Origin: DASPXK01 sp035637315
GTDB taxonomy: Bacteria; Chloroflexota; UBA6077; JACCZL01
Direction of reading: 5' to 3'
Length of the DNA stretch: 20,869 nucleotides
Assembly: GCA_035637315.1 (NCBI GenBank)
Contig: DASPXK010000392.1
Location: 1-20,869 of the forward strand
The notes below the pieces were generated by a model that saw nothing but the letters and a program-made list of their open reading frames with translations, was not told the origin of the DNA and did no database searches. This document shows positions 1-6,271 of this stretch, in pieces; the first letter of the stretch is position 1; the number at the start of each line of letters is the position of its first letter. Made by a program: the position numbers and the translations under genes.

Positions 1-82
1 GCGCCGGGCGGTTGAGGGCGCTCACCAGGCGCATCGGAGCCTCCGCTGCGCAGACCACCCCCAGGCTGATACACTGAGCCAT
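1..82 (-). CDS. 5' end of an unidentified gene, cut by the window edge
   Basis: Only the first 27 codons are inside the window; the reading frame is open to the left edge and begins MAQCISLGVVCAAEAP. The start is supported by a perfect Shine-Dalgarno AGGAGG on the minus strand (positions 89-94) placed six bases before the ATG. I do not recognise a family from so few residues. The N-terminus has two cysteines and is mildly hydrophobic but is not a clear signal peptide. The leader forms a 10-bp inverted repeat that includes part of the Shine-Dalgarno, so translation may be regulated. The gene is transcribed leftward like the L,D-transpeptidase upstream of it, about 310 bp away. That a gene starts here is fairly likely; its function is unknown. 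Confidence 0.55.
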   Translation of the reverse strand, partial: MAQCISLGVVCAAEAPMRLVSALNRPA

Positions 83-142
83 CGAGAGCCTCCTGGACAG
101 GCTGGGTTGCTTGAGCGCGCCCATCCTACCGCGAGGCTCTCG
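83..142 (-). promoter_or_regulatory. Leader hairpin overlapping the Shine-Dalgarno of the left-edge gene
   Basis: A perfect 10-bp inverted repeat, CGAGAGCCTC at 83-92 and GAGGCTCTCG at 133-142 (plus strand), flanks a 40-base loop. In the leftward transcript the 3' arm ends directly before the ATG at 82 and takes in the GAGG part of the AGGAGG ribosome binding site. Closing the stem would hide the site, as in translational riboswitches, thermometers or protein-bound operators. I could not match the loop to a known riboswitch class. The rest of the gap up to 290 holds a small CCTGCG/CGCAGG hairpin (241-258) and nothing else I recognise. Confidence 0.45.
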
Positions 143-290
143 TGCTGTCTACAGGGTCCGAGGGGTAACCACTTGCAAGCGGAACGCGTCGAAATCCTGA
201 CGCGCCGCCGATGACCACAACCACTCACTCTTGCACATACCCTGCGCTGTAACGCAGGTATCTGAACGAGATCATAGGGGGAGTGGCAAG

Positions 291-389
291 CTCCCCTCTC
301 CCGCGGCAGGGAGAGGGGAGGGGGTGAGGGCATCTCCCGCGGCAGGGAAAGGGGATAGGGGGTGAGGGCGCCTGCGGCGGGAGAGGCGG
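291..389. repeat. Palindromic intergenic repeat with degenerate tandem copies
   Basis: CTCCCCTCTCCC (291-302) and GGGAGAGGGGAG (309-320) form a perfect 12-bp stem around GCGGCA. A second, degenerate copy of the right half follows: CTCCCGCGGCAGGGA then GGGGTGAGGGC recur at about 297-330 and 334-369. A shorter third remnant is at 369-389. The element lies directly 3' of the L,D-transpeptidase gene and could stop its transcript, but there is no U-tract. The same G-rich GGTGAGGGC ending occurs in the repeat between dnaK and groES, so this is one dispersed family. Confidence 0.7.
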
Positions 390-392
390 ACG

Positions 393-1178
393 CTAGTTAT
401 GGATGACGACGGGCGTGCCGATCGTGGCCCAGTCCCACATGTACTTGGAGCCCGGCAGTCGCATCCCCAGGCAGCCGTGCGAGCCCGGGTAGCCGAAGCC
501 GTAGGGTGGCCCCCACCAGTTGTAGTGGATCGCCGCGCCGTCGCCGGTGAAGTACTGGGTGTACAGCACGCCCGTCAGGTGGTAGTTGTCCTGTAGACCC
601 GGGATGGTGCGGCTGTCCATTGTCTCGTTTTGGACCCGCCGCAGGATTCGGTAGAAGCCAGGTCTGGTCGTCCCCTGCAGGCCGGCCGTCACCAGGTCCC
701 GAAAGATCGCTTCGTCGCCCTGCATCGCCTTGAGGTGCTGCACTGGAGTCAGGTTCACGTCGATCCATCGGCCATCGTCGGCGAACGCGCTCCAGAATGG
801 CGGGTCGACCCGGCCGACCGCCTCCGCCCCGATGTAGACGTGCTCGCCCATGCGTGGGTCCCAGACGGGCAGGCGGTAGCCGCGCTGAGGCCCCTCGACC
901 CGGAAGTGGCGGCCCTCAGGGATCGTGTCGACCGCCTCCATCGTCTCGTCAGGGGTCGGCCAGGTCTTGGTGGCCAGGAAGGTCTTCACCCACCAGGCTT
1001 GAAACGAGGGATCGCCCGACGGACGTGCGACCAGGCCACCGGGCTCGCACACATCGGCTGGCCCGCTGCCGTCATCACTCAGACAGGCGGCCGCGCGGGG
1101 GATGGAGGGAATGGGCAGCACGAGCGCTGCCGTCACGGCGGAGACGCTTTTGAGAAGCGCTCGACGGGTGAGCTTCAT
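393..1178 (-). CDS. Exported L,D-transpeptidase (YkuD domain)
   Basis: 261 aa. The C-terminal YkuD domain carries the family signature: His218 followed 15 residues later by SHGCLGMR (233-240), with Cys236 as the predicted nucleophile. Family members form 3-3 cross-links in peptidoglycan or attach proteins to it, outside the membrane. The N-terminus has a twin-arginine motif (TRRALLK, 4-10), a hydrophobic stretch and an Ala-rich region near residues 29-31, so export by Tat or Sec is expected. Cys32 could suggest a lipoprotein, but the sequence before it (PRAAAC) is not a good lipobox. The middle (about 60-160) is family-variable. The gene has its own consensus-like promoter upstream. Together with the PBP1A at the right edge it adds to the wall-related gene content. 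The start ATG is well supported by the signal peptide, although the ribosome binding site is weak. Confidence 0.9.
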   Translation of the reverse strand: MKLTRRALLKSVSAVTAALVLPIPSIPRAAACLSDDGSGPADVCEPGGLVARPSGDPSFQAWWVKTFLATKTWPTPDETMEAVDTIPEGRHFRVEGPQRGYRLPVWDPRMGEHVYIGAEAVGRVDPPFWSAFADDGRWIDVNLTPVQHLKAMQGDEAIFRDLVTAGLQGTTRPGFYRILRRVQNETMDSRTIPGLQDNYHLTGVLYTQYFTGDGAAIHYNWWGPPYGFGYPGSHGCLGMRLPGSKYMWDWATIGTPVVIHN

Positions 1179-1208
1179 CTTTACCGATCTGAGTCTGCTC
1201 GCAAAGTC

Positions 1209-1239
1209 ATTATCTCCCCGCCGACGCCGCGGGTGTCAA
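1209..1239 (-). promoter_or_regulatory. Sigma-70-like promoter of the L,D-transpeptidase gene
   Basis: On the minus strand TTGACA (1234-1239) and GATAAT (1209-1214) are separated by 19 bp, about 30 bp upstream of the ATG at 1178. The -35 is a perfect match and the -10 a near match. The 19-bp spacer is longer than the optimal 17. Of the promoters proposed here this is one of only two with a recognisable -35. Confidence 0.6.
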
Positions 1240-1267
1240 GAACCGCCGCGCCCTAAACGGGCGACGT

Positions 1268-1798
1268 TCACGCGTCTCGGGAGAGGAGGTGAAAAGTGCC
1301 GGCGGCCGTCAAGCCGTAGAGCTGGTGGAGCAGGATCGAGACCAGCCTCTGGGCGGGCGGGCGGTCGACCTGCGGCCGGGCTAGTTTCAAGGCCGGGATC
1401 AGGCCCATCGGCCCGATCACCCAGACGAGCAGCCCGAGCAGCGAGCCGTGCAGCCAGCCCGGCAGGTGGACGCTCGTCTGGACCACGCCGTACGCCATGC
1501 CCCAGAAAGCGCCGTACCCCCAGTGGATACCCATCGCCAGCGTCTGGCGGGCATCGGGCGAGAGCTCGGCCTCAAAGACTCCACTCGCCACCTTCTCGGC
1601 GAGCCGCTCGGTGGGGTCCGGCGGACCCTCGCCGCTCGTTTCCGACGCCTCCTCGCCCGCCCGATCGGGGCTCCTGGGCGGGAATAGTTTTTCGAGGTTG
1701 GCCATCGCGAGCGTGAGTGCGAGAGTGCCAGCCAGACCGGCCAGCGCGCCCTTGAGCGTGACCTCCAGCGGGCTCTCCTCACGCGCCAAACGCGACAC
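1268..1798 (-). CDS. Small membrane protein, possibly DUF1440/YagU-like
   Basis: About 176 aa from a GTG at 1798. A first hydrophobic helix (KGALAGLAGTLALTLAMA) is followed by a charged Pro/Glu-rich stretch. The C-terminal half has further membrane segments around GIHWGYGAFWGMAYGVV and LLGLLVWVIGPMGLIPAL, and a last one near HQLYGLTAAGTFHLL. The pattern resembles DUF1440/YagU-type inner membrane proteins of unknown function, but I am not certain. A TTG at 1840 would extend the frame, but that start lies upstream of the TATACT -10 at 1805-1810, so GTG 1798 or TTG 1789 is preferred. GTG 1798 lies six bases from the -10, so the mRNA may be leaderless. It is transcribed in the same direction as PIG-L and the L,D-transpeptidase, with separate promoters. 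Confidence 0.65.
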   Translation of the reverse strand: MSRLAREESPLEVTLKGALAGLAGTLALTLAMANLEKLFPPRSPDRAGEEASETSGEGPPDPTERLAEKVASGVFEAELSPDARQTLAMGIHWGYGAFWGMAYGVVQTSVHLPGWLHGSLLGLLVWVIGPMGLIPALKLARPQVDRPPAQRLVSILLHQLYGLTAAGTFHLLSRDA

Positions 1799-1804
1799 GC
1801 GCGG

Positions 1805-1810
1805 AGTATA
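1805..1810 (-). promoter_or_regulatory. -10 element (TGgTATACT) at the start of the small membrane protein gene
   Basis: The minus strand reads TGGTATACT, an extended -10, ending six bases before the GTG at 1798. No convincing -35 is visible. Transcription would start at or within a base or two of the start codon. Confidence 0.5.
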
Positions 1811-1845
1811 CCAGGACTGAGGATTCAGGACTGAGGGCAACTTTA

Positions 1846-1860
1846 CTTGTCATCCTGAGG
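1846..1860. repeat. Half copy of the TGTCAT-CTGAG intergenic repeat
   Basis: CTTGTCATCCTGAGG sits two bases beyond the PIG-L stop codon. It matches the outer arm of the long inverted repeat between groES and groEL (16503-16590). Just upstream, ACTGAGGATTCAGGACTGAGG contains a short direct repeat. No matching second arm is seen here. Confidence 0.45.
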
Positions 1861-1862
1861 AG

Positions 1863-2546
1863 TCATGGGCCGAAGGCCCAGCGCCTGAACGCCTCCACCC
1901 GGCGCAGGGCGCTGGCGATGTCTGGGGCCTTGCTGTTCCGCAGAAACATCGCGTGTTGGCTGCGATGGGCCAGCGCCGTCGCGAGCTTGACGTGAAACCA
2001 GGGTGAGATGTCGAGCGTGAAGTCGGCCGGATCATCTCGGTTGGTGAGCCGGTCCTCCGCGTTCGTGCCCGTGTTGGCGCACCAGGTCAAGAACTCGGAC
2101 GGCTGCCAGGGCGTCAGGGACGCGACCGCGCTGCGCACGGTCTGGTGGGTGTAGACGTGTTGGGGGTGGCCGTACTCGCCGTTGGAGCCGTGCGTGACGA
2201 CGACTTCCGGGCGGAGCCGATCGAAGTGCGAGGCGACGGCCGCGCGGAACTCCTCTGGCGAAGCGTCGATCGCTCTCGCCTCGCCGTCGATCTCCATCGA
2301 CGGGTCGACGAAATCAAGAAACCAGACGTCCCGCGCCCCGAGCGCTCGGGCAGCCGCGCGCATCTCGGCCTCGCGGTACTCGCCCAGCCGCTCCTTCGGG
2401 CCGACCGGCGGCTCGCCGACCTCGCCGCCCTCACCGCGCGTAGTACACAGCAGGTGCAGCTCGTTGCCTTCGGCCACGAGCTTGGCCAGGTAGCCCGCCC
2501 CGAACAGCTCGTCGTCCGGATGCGCGGCAATCGCGAGAACGCGCAT
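1863..2546 (-). CDS. PIG-L family zinc deacetylase (LmbE-like)
   Basis: 227 aa. The N-terminal AHPDDE (8-13) and the later HPQH (127-130) are the metal-binding and catalytic motifs of the PIG-L/LmbE fold. These enzymes remove N-acetyl groups from GlcNAc-type substrates such as GlcNAc-inositol conjugates, mycothiol or bacillithiol precursors, or antibiotic intermediates. The conserved THG before SNGEYGHPQH also fits. The substrate cannot be told from sequence. The frame is open upstream to 2837, but the family begins exactly at MRVLAIAAHPDDE, so ATG 2546 is chosen. A -10-like CATACT lies seven bases before that ATG, which predicts a leaderless transcript. The gene is divergent from the 93-aa unknown gene, with only 48 bp between starts. 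The 3' end abuts a half copy of a TGTCATCCTGAGG repeat (1846-1860). Confidence 0.9.
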   Translation of the reverse strand: MRVLAIAAHPDDELFGAGYLAKLVAEGNELHLLCTTRGEGGEVGEPPVGPKERLGEYREAEMRAAARALGARDVWFLDFVDPSMEIDGEARAIDASPEEFRAAVASHFDRLRPEVVVTHGSNGEYGHPQHVYTHQTVRSAVASLTPWQPSEFLTWCANTGTNAEDRLTNRDDPADFTLDISPWFHVKLATALAHRSQHAMFLRNSKAPDIASALRRVEAFRRWAFGP

Positions 2547-2594
2547 GCGAGTGAGTATGCCCCACTGCCGACTGCCCACTGCTACACTGGTTCC
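2547..2594. promoter_or_regulatory. Compact divergent promoter pair, both apparently leaderless
   Basis: The 48 bp between two divergent start codons hold two -10 hexamers. Rightward, TACACT (2583-2588, preceded by TGC as an extended -10) ends six bases before ATG 2595. Leftward, CATACT (minus strand, 2554-2559) ends seven bases before ATG 2546. The hexamers are 23 bp apart, so the two polymerase footprints overlap and the genes should compete for transcription. The spacer is a degenerate ACTGCCC-type repeat and has no good -35. Confidence 0.5.
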
Positions 2595-2876
2595 ATGGAC
2601 CCGCGCGTGTTCTGCCAGATGGCGATGGCCGATTACGAGCGCCAGTGGAGCGAGGCGCGCGGCCACCAGGAGCGTCACCCGCTGCGTGAAAAGACGCGAG
2701 CCCTGGCCGCCTTGCTCGATCAAGCCACGACGGCCGAAGAGTTTGGCCGCCTGCTGCGCGAGGGTTGCGACGGCGCCGACCCCATTCTTGCTCTGCTGTG
2801 CCAGGAGCTGGCGCCGCGTTGGAACGCCGCCGTTCACGGCGGCCAGGGCGCCCCCGGCAGGACCACCAGGAGCTGA
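2595..2876 (+). CDS. Small hypothetical protein
   Basis: 93 aa, not recognised. The core (about 1-75) is helical and charged, with Cys7, Cys58 and Cys69, and contains ALLDQATTAEEFGRLLREG. The last 20 residues are Gly/Pro/Arg-rich and look non-conserved. There is no signal peptide or membrane segment. The start ATG at 2595 is favoured because a -10 hexamer lies six bases upstream; the frame is open further upstream, but that part is antisense to PIG-L. It is divergent from PIG-L and separated from the next gene by a large hairpin, so it is probably monocistronic. Its reality rests on the promoter placement and coding-like composition, not on homology. Confidence 0.5.
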   Translation: MDPRVFCQMAMADYERQWSEARGHQERHPLREKTRALAALLDQATTAEEFGRLLREGCDGADPILALLCQELAPRWNAAVHGGQGAPGRTTRS

Positions 2877-2883
2877 TGTGGCC

Positions 2884-2956
2884 GTAGGGGCGGACCCGCG
2901 TGTCCGCCTATTGCGTTGGAAGCAAGCCGGGGGCGGACACGCGGGTCCGCCCCTAC
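2884..2956. repeat. Long perfect inverted repeat (GTAGGGGCGGAC family)
   Basis: Two perfect 25-bp arms, 2884-2908 and 2932-2956, start and end with GTAGGGGCGGACC / GGTCCGCCCCTAC. The 23-base loop itself contains TTGC/GCAA. It begins eight bases after the stop of the 93-aa gene and could terminate it, but no U-tract follows. The outer GTAGGGGC/GCCCCTAC ends are shared with the palindrome after groEL (18261-18290), so they probably belong to one mobile palindrome family. Confidence 0.8.
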
Positions 2957-3001
2957 GAGATGGACACCTGCGGATTTTGGCGCGCTTTTTGGGCCCCGGG
3001 C

Positions 3002-3011
3002 GCTATACTGG
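3002..3011 (+). promoter_or_regulatory. GCTATACTGG promoter -10 of the binding-protein gene
   Basis: TATACT (3004-3009) lies inside GCTATACTGG. The identical context with one base change (GCTACACTGG) occurs before the genes starting at 2595 and 11742. Transcription should begin near 3016, giving a leader of about 36 bases with AGGAGGGG before the ATG at 3052. No clear -35 at the expected distance. Confidence 0.5.
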
Positions 3012-3051
3012 CGGCCGAGGCAGTCCAGACGACTACGACTAGGAGGGGAGT

Positions 3052-4245
3052 ATGTCTGAGTCGAGCACCGAGGAGCGTTACGTCTCGCGGAGGCGATTCC
3101 TGAGGCTCGCCGCGGTGATGAGTGGCGCGCTAGCCACGGCGTCGATCCTGGAAGCTTGCGCTGGGCCGGCCGCCCCGCCAGCCGCTCCGAAGGCGGAGGC
3201 GAAACCGACCGAAGCCCCCAAGCCGGCCGCTCCCGCGGCCCCGCCGACCGCGGCGCCGGCCGCCGCCAAGCCGACCGAGGCGCCCAAGCCGGCCGCCAAG
3301 GCCGGCGGCAAGATCAGCGTCTACTCGGCCCTGAACGAGTCGACCAATAACGCTTTCGTCGACGCCTTCAAAAAGGCCACTCCCGGCATCGACGTGGAGA
3401 TCCTGCCACTCGCCGCGGCTGGTGAGCTGCAGACTCGCATTCGCACCGAGAAGAGTGCACCAAAGGCGGACGTCTTCATCGGCGGCTCGAGTGAGTTTCA
3501 CGATCCGCTCGCCAAGGAGGGCCTGCTCGAGCCCTACAAGTCGCCCAACGCCGACAAGGTGGACGCGGCTTTCAAAGACTCGAACGGCAACTGGACCGGC
3601 TGGTACCTGGGCATCTTCGGCCTGGTGGTCAACAAGGACCGCTGGGACAAGGAGATGTCCGGCATGGCCAGGCCGACCACCTGGGACGACCTGACCAAGG
3701 ACGACCTGAAGGGCAAGCTGGACATGCCCGACCCGGTCAAGACCGGCGGCGGATACATCTTCCTGGCCACACAGGTGTTCCGCGCCAACCGCGACGAGGA
3801 GAAGGCGATGGAGTACATGAAGCGGCTCCACGCCAACGTTGGCCAGTACGTAGGCACCGCGCCGCAGGGCATCGAGCTTGTTGGCCAGGGCCAGTTCTTG
3901 ATGGGCCCCAACTGGGGCCATGACATCCTGACTGCCGCCAGCAAGGGCCAGCCGGTCGAGTTCATCGCCCCCGAGAACACCGCCAACGAGATCGGCGCCG
4001 TCAGCATCGTCAAGGGCGGCCCCAACACCGAGGCCGCCAAGGCCTTCATCGACTGGGTGCTGACCAAGGACGCCGGCGAGCTGAACGTCAAACTGTCGAA
4101 CCGGCTCTCGGTCCTCAAGGACGTTCCGCCGGCGCCCGGCGCGCCCACTCTCGACAAGGTCAAGCTGGTCGACTATGACCGCGCCTGGGCGACCGACAAC
4201 AAGGACCGCCTGATCAAGAAGTGGCAATCGGCCGTCGGCATGTGA
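3052..4245 (+). CDS. ABC transporter substrate-binding lipoprotein, iron(III)/FbpA-like
   Basis: 397 aa. The N-terminus has a twin-arginine motif (SRRRFLRL, 12-19), a hydrophobic stretch and a lipobox ending at Cys36 (ILEAC), so it should be a Tat-exported lipoprotein. Residues 37-86 are a Pro/Ala/Lys linker in which KPTEAPKPAA occurs twice (51-60 and 73-82). From about 87 the fold is that of family 1 periplasmic binding proteins: ISVYSALNE and later KADVFIGGSSEFHDPLAKEG resemble Fe3+-binding FbpA/FutA proteins. The substrate is not certain, because a clear iron-coordinating tyrosine pair is not visible; phosphonate-, polyamine- or sugar-phosphate-type ligands are possible. AGGAGGGG precedes the ATG. 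The permease follows 109 bp downstream, across a hairpin that may keep expression of the binding protein higher. Confidence 0.88.
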   Translation: MSESSTEERYVSRRRFLRLAAVMSGALATASILEACAGPAAPPAAPKAEAKPTEAPKPAAPAAPPTAAPAAAKPTEAPKPAAKAGGKISVYSALNESTNNAFVDAFKKATPGIDVEILPLAAAGELQTRIRTEKSAPKADVFIGGSSEFHDPLAKEGLLEPYKSPNADKVDAAFKDSNGNWTGWYLGIFGLVVNKDRWDKEMSGMARPTTWDDLTKDDLKGKLDMPDPVKTGGGYIFLATQVFRANRDEEKAMEYMKRLHANVGQYVGTAPQGIELVGQGQFLMGPNWGHDILTAASKGQPVEFIAPENTANEIGAVSIVKGGPNTEAAKAFIDWVLTKDAGELNVKLSNRLSVLKDVPPAPGAPTLDKVKLVDYDRAWATDNKDRLIKKWQSAVGM

Positions 4246-4260
4246 CGGGGGAGTTGGGAG

Positions 4261-4301
4261 CTGGGGGTTAGGGTGGCCCCAACGCAGCCCCTAACCCCCA
4301 G
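4261..4301 (+). repeat. Hairpin and pyrimidine-rich repeat between binding protein and permease genes
   Basis: CTGGGGGTTAGGG (4261-4273) and CCCTAACCCCCAG (4289-4301) form a perfect 13-bp stem with a 15-base loop, 15 bases after the stop codon. The following bases up to 4352 are degenerate CCCATCTCC / CCCAGCTCC repeats whose complement (GGGAGTTGGGAGCTGGGGG) precedes the stem. It may attenuate read-through or protect the upstream mRNA 3' end. The stretch leaves the permease ATG at 4355 without a purine-rich ribosome binding site. Confidence 0.6.
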
Positions 4302-4354
4302 TTCCCCGCTCTCCTCCCAACCCCCATCTCCTATCTCCCAGCTCCCATCTCCTG

Positions 4355-5977
4355 ATGCGCGTTTTCCTCCGCGAGCCCAGCCTGGGCCTGACCGCGCTCG
4401 TGCTGGTCGGCTTGATGGCGACGTTCATCGTCTTCCCCCAGATCCAGGTCGTCATCGTCCCAGGCCTCGAGGGCTACCAGGCCTTCTTCCGCGAAGGTCC
4501 AAACTGGGTCCGCGCCACTCAGAACAGCCTCGTCGTCATGGCCCTCAGCACCACCACGGCGGTCACGCTCGGATTCGTCTACGCGTACGCCATGGTCTAC
4601 AGCCGGATGCCCTGGAAGCCGTTCTTCCGCGTGATCGCGATCCTGCCGATGCTCTCCCCACCGTTCGTCGTCGCGGCCAGCTACATCCTGCTGTTCGGGC
4701 CGCGCGGACTGATCACCTACGGCCTGCTCGGCCAGAGCCCCAACATCCTCGGGCTGTACGGACTGTGGGGCGTTCAGACGGTCGCGTTCTTCCCCTACGC
4801 CTATCAACTCGTAGCCGACGTCCTCTCGCGCTCCGATCCCCGCCTCGAGCAGGCGGCCCGCAACCTGGGCGCGGCGCCCTGGCGCGTGTTCGCCACCGTT
4901 ACCCTGCCGCTCTGCCGCCCGGGCCTGGCCGCGGCCATCTTGCTGGTGGCCATCTACGTGCTGGAGGACTTCGGCAACCCGGCCCTGATAGCCGGACAGT
5001 ACACGGTCCTGCCGACCCTTGCGTACGGGCTGATCAGCGGCTTCGGCGACTTCGCCGGCGCCGCCGTCGTGAGCACGCTGCTGCTCTCGCTCGCGATGGT
5101 CTTGTACGTCGTCCGACTCCGCCTGGAGGGCAGTCGCAGCTACGTGACCGTGAGCGGCCGCGGCTCCTCGATCCCGCGCCCACCCGTCCCGCTCAAGGTC
5201 ACCTGGACCTGTTTTGGGGCCTGCCTGCTACTGGCCGGCCTGATCCTGCTGGTGTACGGTGTGCTGGTCCTGAGCGCACTCGTCGAGGCGTACCCCTTCA
5301 ACTTCGCGCCCACCCTCAAGCACTTCGAGTACGTCGGGGCCCACTTCACCTCGCTGCGCAACAGCCTGGTCTACGCGAGCACCGCGGCGGTGCTATGCTC
5401 GGCCTTCGCGGTCCTGCTGGCTTTTCTGGTCCAGCGCAAGCAGTGGCCCGGGCGCGGGGTAGTCGACTTCGTCGCGATCGCGCCGGCCGCCGTGCCCGGG
5501 ATCTTCTTCGGGATCGGCTACGCGACGACTTTCAACCAGCGCTGGCTCGACTGGCTGGACCGCGGCGCGCTGATCACGATCAGCATGATCTTCTGGAACA
5601 TCCCAGTCGGCTACCGAGCCGCGGTGGTCGGGCTGCAGCAGATCGACCGCTCGATCGACGAGGCGGCGACCAGCATGGGCGCCAGCAGCCTGCGGGCCTT
5701 CCGCGACATCCTCTTCCCGATCCTGCGCGGGCCGTTCACGACCGGGCTGGTAACGGCCTTCGTCCGCGCGATCACGACGCTGTCGGTGGTCATCTTCCTG
5801 TTCACGCCGCCCACGGCCGTGGCGACGATCACGATCTTCCAGCTCGTCAACGACTTCAACTGGGGCGGCGCGACGGCGTTCACGGTGTCGGTCATCGGCA
5901 TGGCGGTCGCGGTCCTGGCGGTGGTCTGGGCGATCAGCGGCCGGTTCGTCAGGCTCGAGGAAGTCGCCAGCGGCTGA
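4355..5977 (+). CDS. Two-domain ABC transporter permease, iron(III) (FbpB/AfuB) type
   Basis: 540 aa with about twelve predicted membrane segments arranged as two fused permease domains. Each domain has the EAA loop that docks the ATPase: EQAARNLGAAPWRVF (165-179) and DEAATSMGASSLRAF (435-449), each followed by LP or FP and a conserved Gly. Duplicated permeases of this length are typical of Fe3+, thiamine and some phosphonate importers. The gene follows the binding protein on the same strand and they should work together. No gene for the ATPase partner is in the following 3.4 kb; the next ATPase belongs to a glycan exporter. The ATG at 4355 lacks a Shine-Dalgarno, but the first membrane helix begins soon after it. 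In-frame upstream starts would run through the repeat region. Confidence 0.88.
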   Translation: MRVFLREPSLGLTALVLVGLMATFIVFPQIQVVIVPGLEGYQAFFREGPNWVRATQNSLVVMALSTTTAVTLGFVYAYAMVYSRMPWKPFFRVIAILPMLSPPFVVAASYILLFGPRGLITYGLLGQSPNILGLYGLWGVQTVAFFPYAYQLVADVLSRSDPRLEQAARNLGAAPWRVFATVTLPLCRPGLAAAILLVAIYVLEDFGNPALIAGQYTVLPTLAYGLISGFGDFAGAAVVSTLLLSLAMVLYVVRLRLEGSRSYVTVSGRGSSIPRPPVPLKVTWTCFGACLLLAGLILLVYGVLVLSALVEAYPFNFAPTLKHFEYVGAHFTSLRNSLVYASTAAVLCSAFAVLLAFLVQRKQWPGRGVVDFVAIAPAAVPGIFFGIGYATTFNQRWLDWLDRGALITISMIFWNIPVGYRAAVVGLQQIDRSIDEAATSMGASSLRAFRDILFPILRGPFTTGLVTAFVRAITTLSVVIFLFTPPTAVATITIFQLVNDFNWGGATAFTVSVIGMAVAVLAVVWAISGRFVRLEEVASG

Positions 5978-6196
5978 GCGCCTCAGCTCTCGAAGTCGCG
6001 CCAGCTTCCTCCTGGCACGCGGGGCGCTCCAGCCACGAACAGCCCGCCGGTAGAAGCCACGGTTACTGCCCCACGGATCGCTGAAGCTGCAGAATGCCAC
6101 GAGCCCGGGAATCCGCGCCACGCATGAAGGCGCAGTGAGCTGCCCGCGCGTGAAGCTGCCTCCCCCACTGCCCACTGCCTACTGGCCTGCTCGACG
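5978..6196. other. Non-coding gap between the two transporter loci
   Basis: I see no convincing gene in this stretch. A 61-codon frame on the minus strand (5983-6168) has no recognisable features or ribosome binding site. The end (6163-6180) contains a degenerate ACTGCCC repeat like that at 2561-2580. No remnant of the missing iron-type ATPase could be recognised. Confidence 0.4.
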
Positions 6197-6226
6197 TTGT
6201 TGGTAACCTGGAGCGTCTGGTAGAGT
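6197..6226 (+). promoter_or_regulatory. Likely promoter of the glycan-export operon
   Basis: TTGTTG (6197-6202) and TAGAGT (6221-6226) are 18 bp apart, 45 bases before the ATG at 6272. The leader contains a seven-codon open frame starting at ATG 6252 whose TGA overlaps the ATG of the permease gene (ATGA at 6272-6275). Confidence 0.4.
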
Positions 6227-6271
6227 CAGGCCCGGCTGTGACTCCTCTGGCATGACCTGGGCAACCCGCCG

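Noticed and set aside
22..333. 103-codon minus-strand frame at the left edge
   Set aside because: Low-complexity Arg/Ser/Pro composition from the repeat region and no ribosome binding site; the overlapping short frame at 82-1 has AGGAGG and a better start.
281..389. CRISPR-like array from the repeated CTCCCGCGGCAGGGA units
   Set aside because: Units are few, degenerate, palindromic and lack regular unique spacers; no cas genes are present.
2547..2837. N-terminal extension of PIG-L upstream of 2546
   Set aside because: The family starts at MRVLAIAAHPDDE; the extension is antisense to the 93-aa gene and crosses the divergent promoter region.
3130..4227. 365-codon minus-strand open frame opposite the binding-protein gene
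   Set aside because: Composition is that of antisense high-GC sequence, with Gly/Arg/Leu runs opposite the linker and no domain; the plus-strand gene is clearly real.
4273..6084. 603-codon open frame on the plus strand over the permease gene
   Set aside because: It is a shadow frame rich in Arg, Pro and Gly; the overlapping frame at 4355-5977 has membrane segments and two EAA loops.
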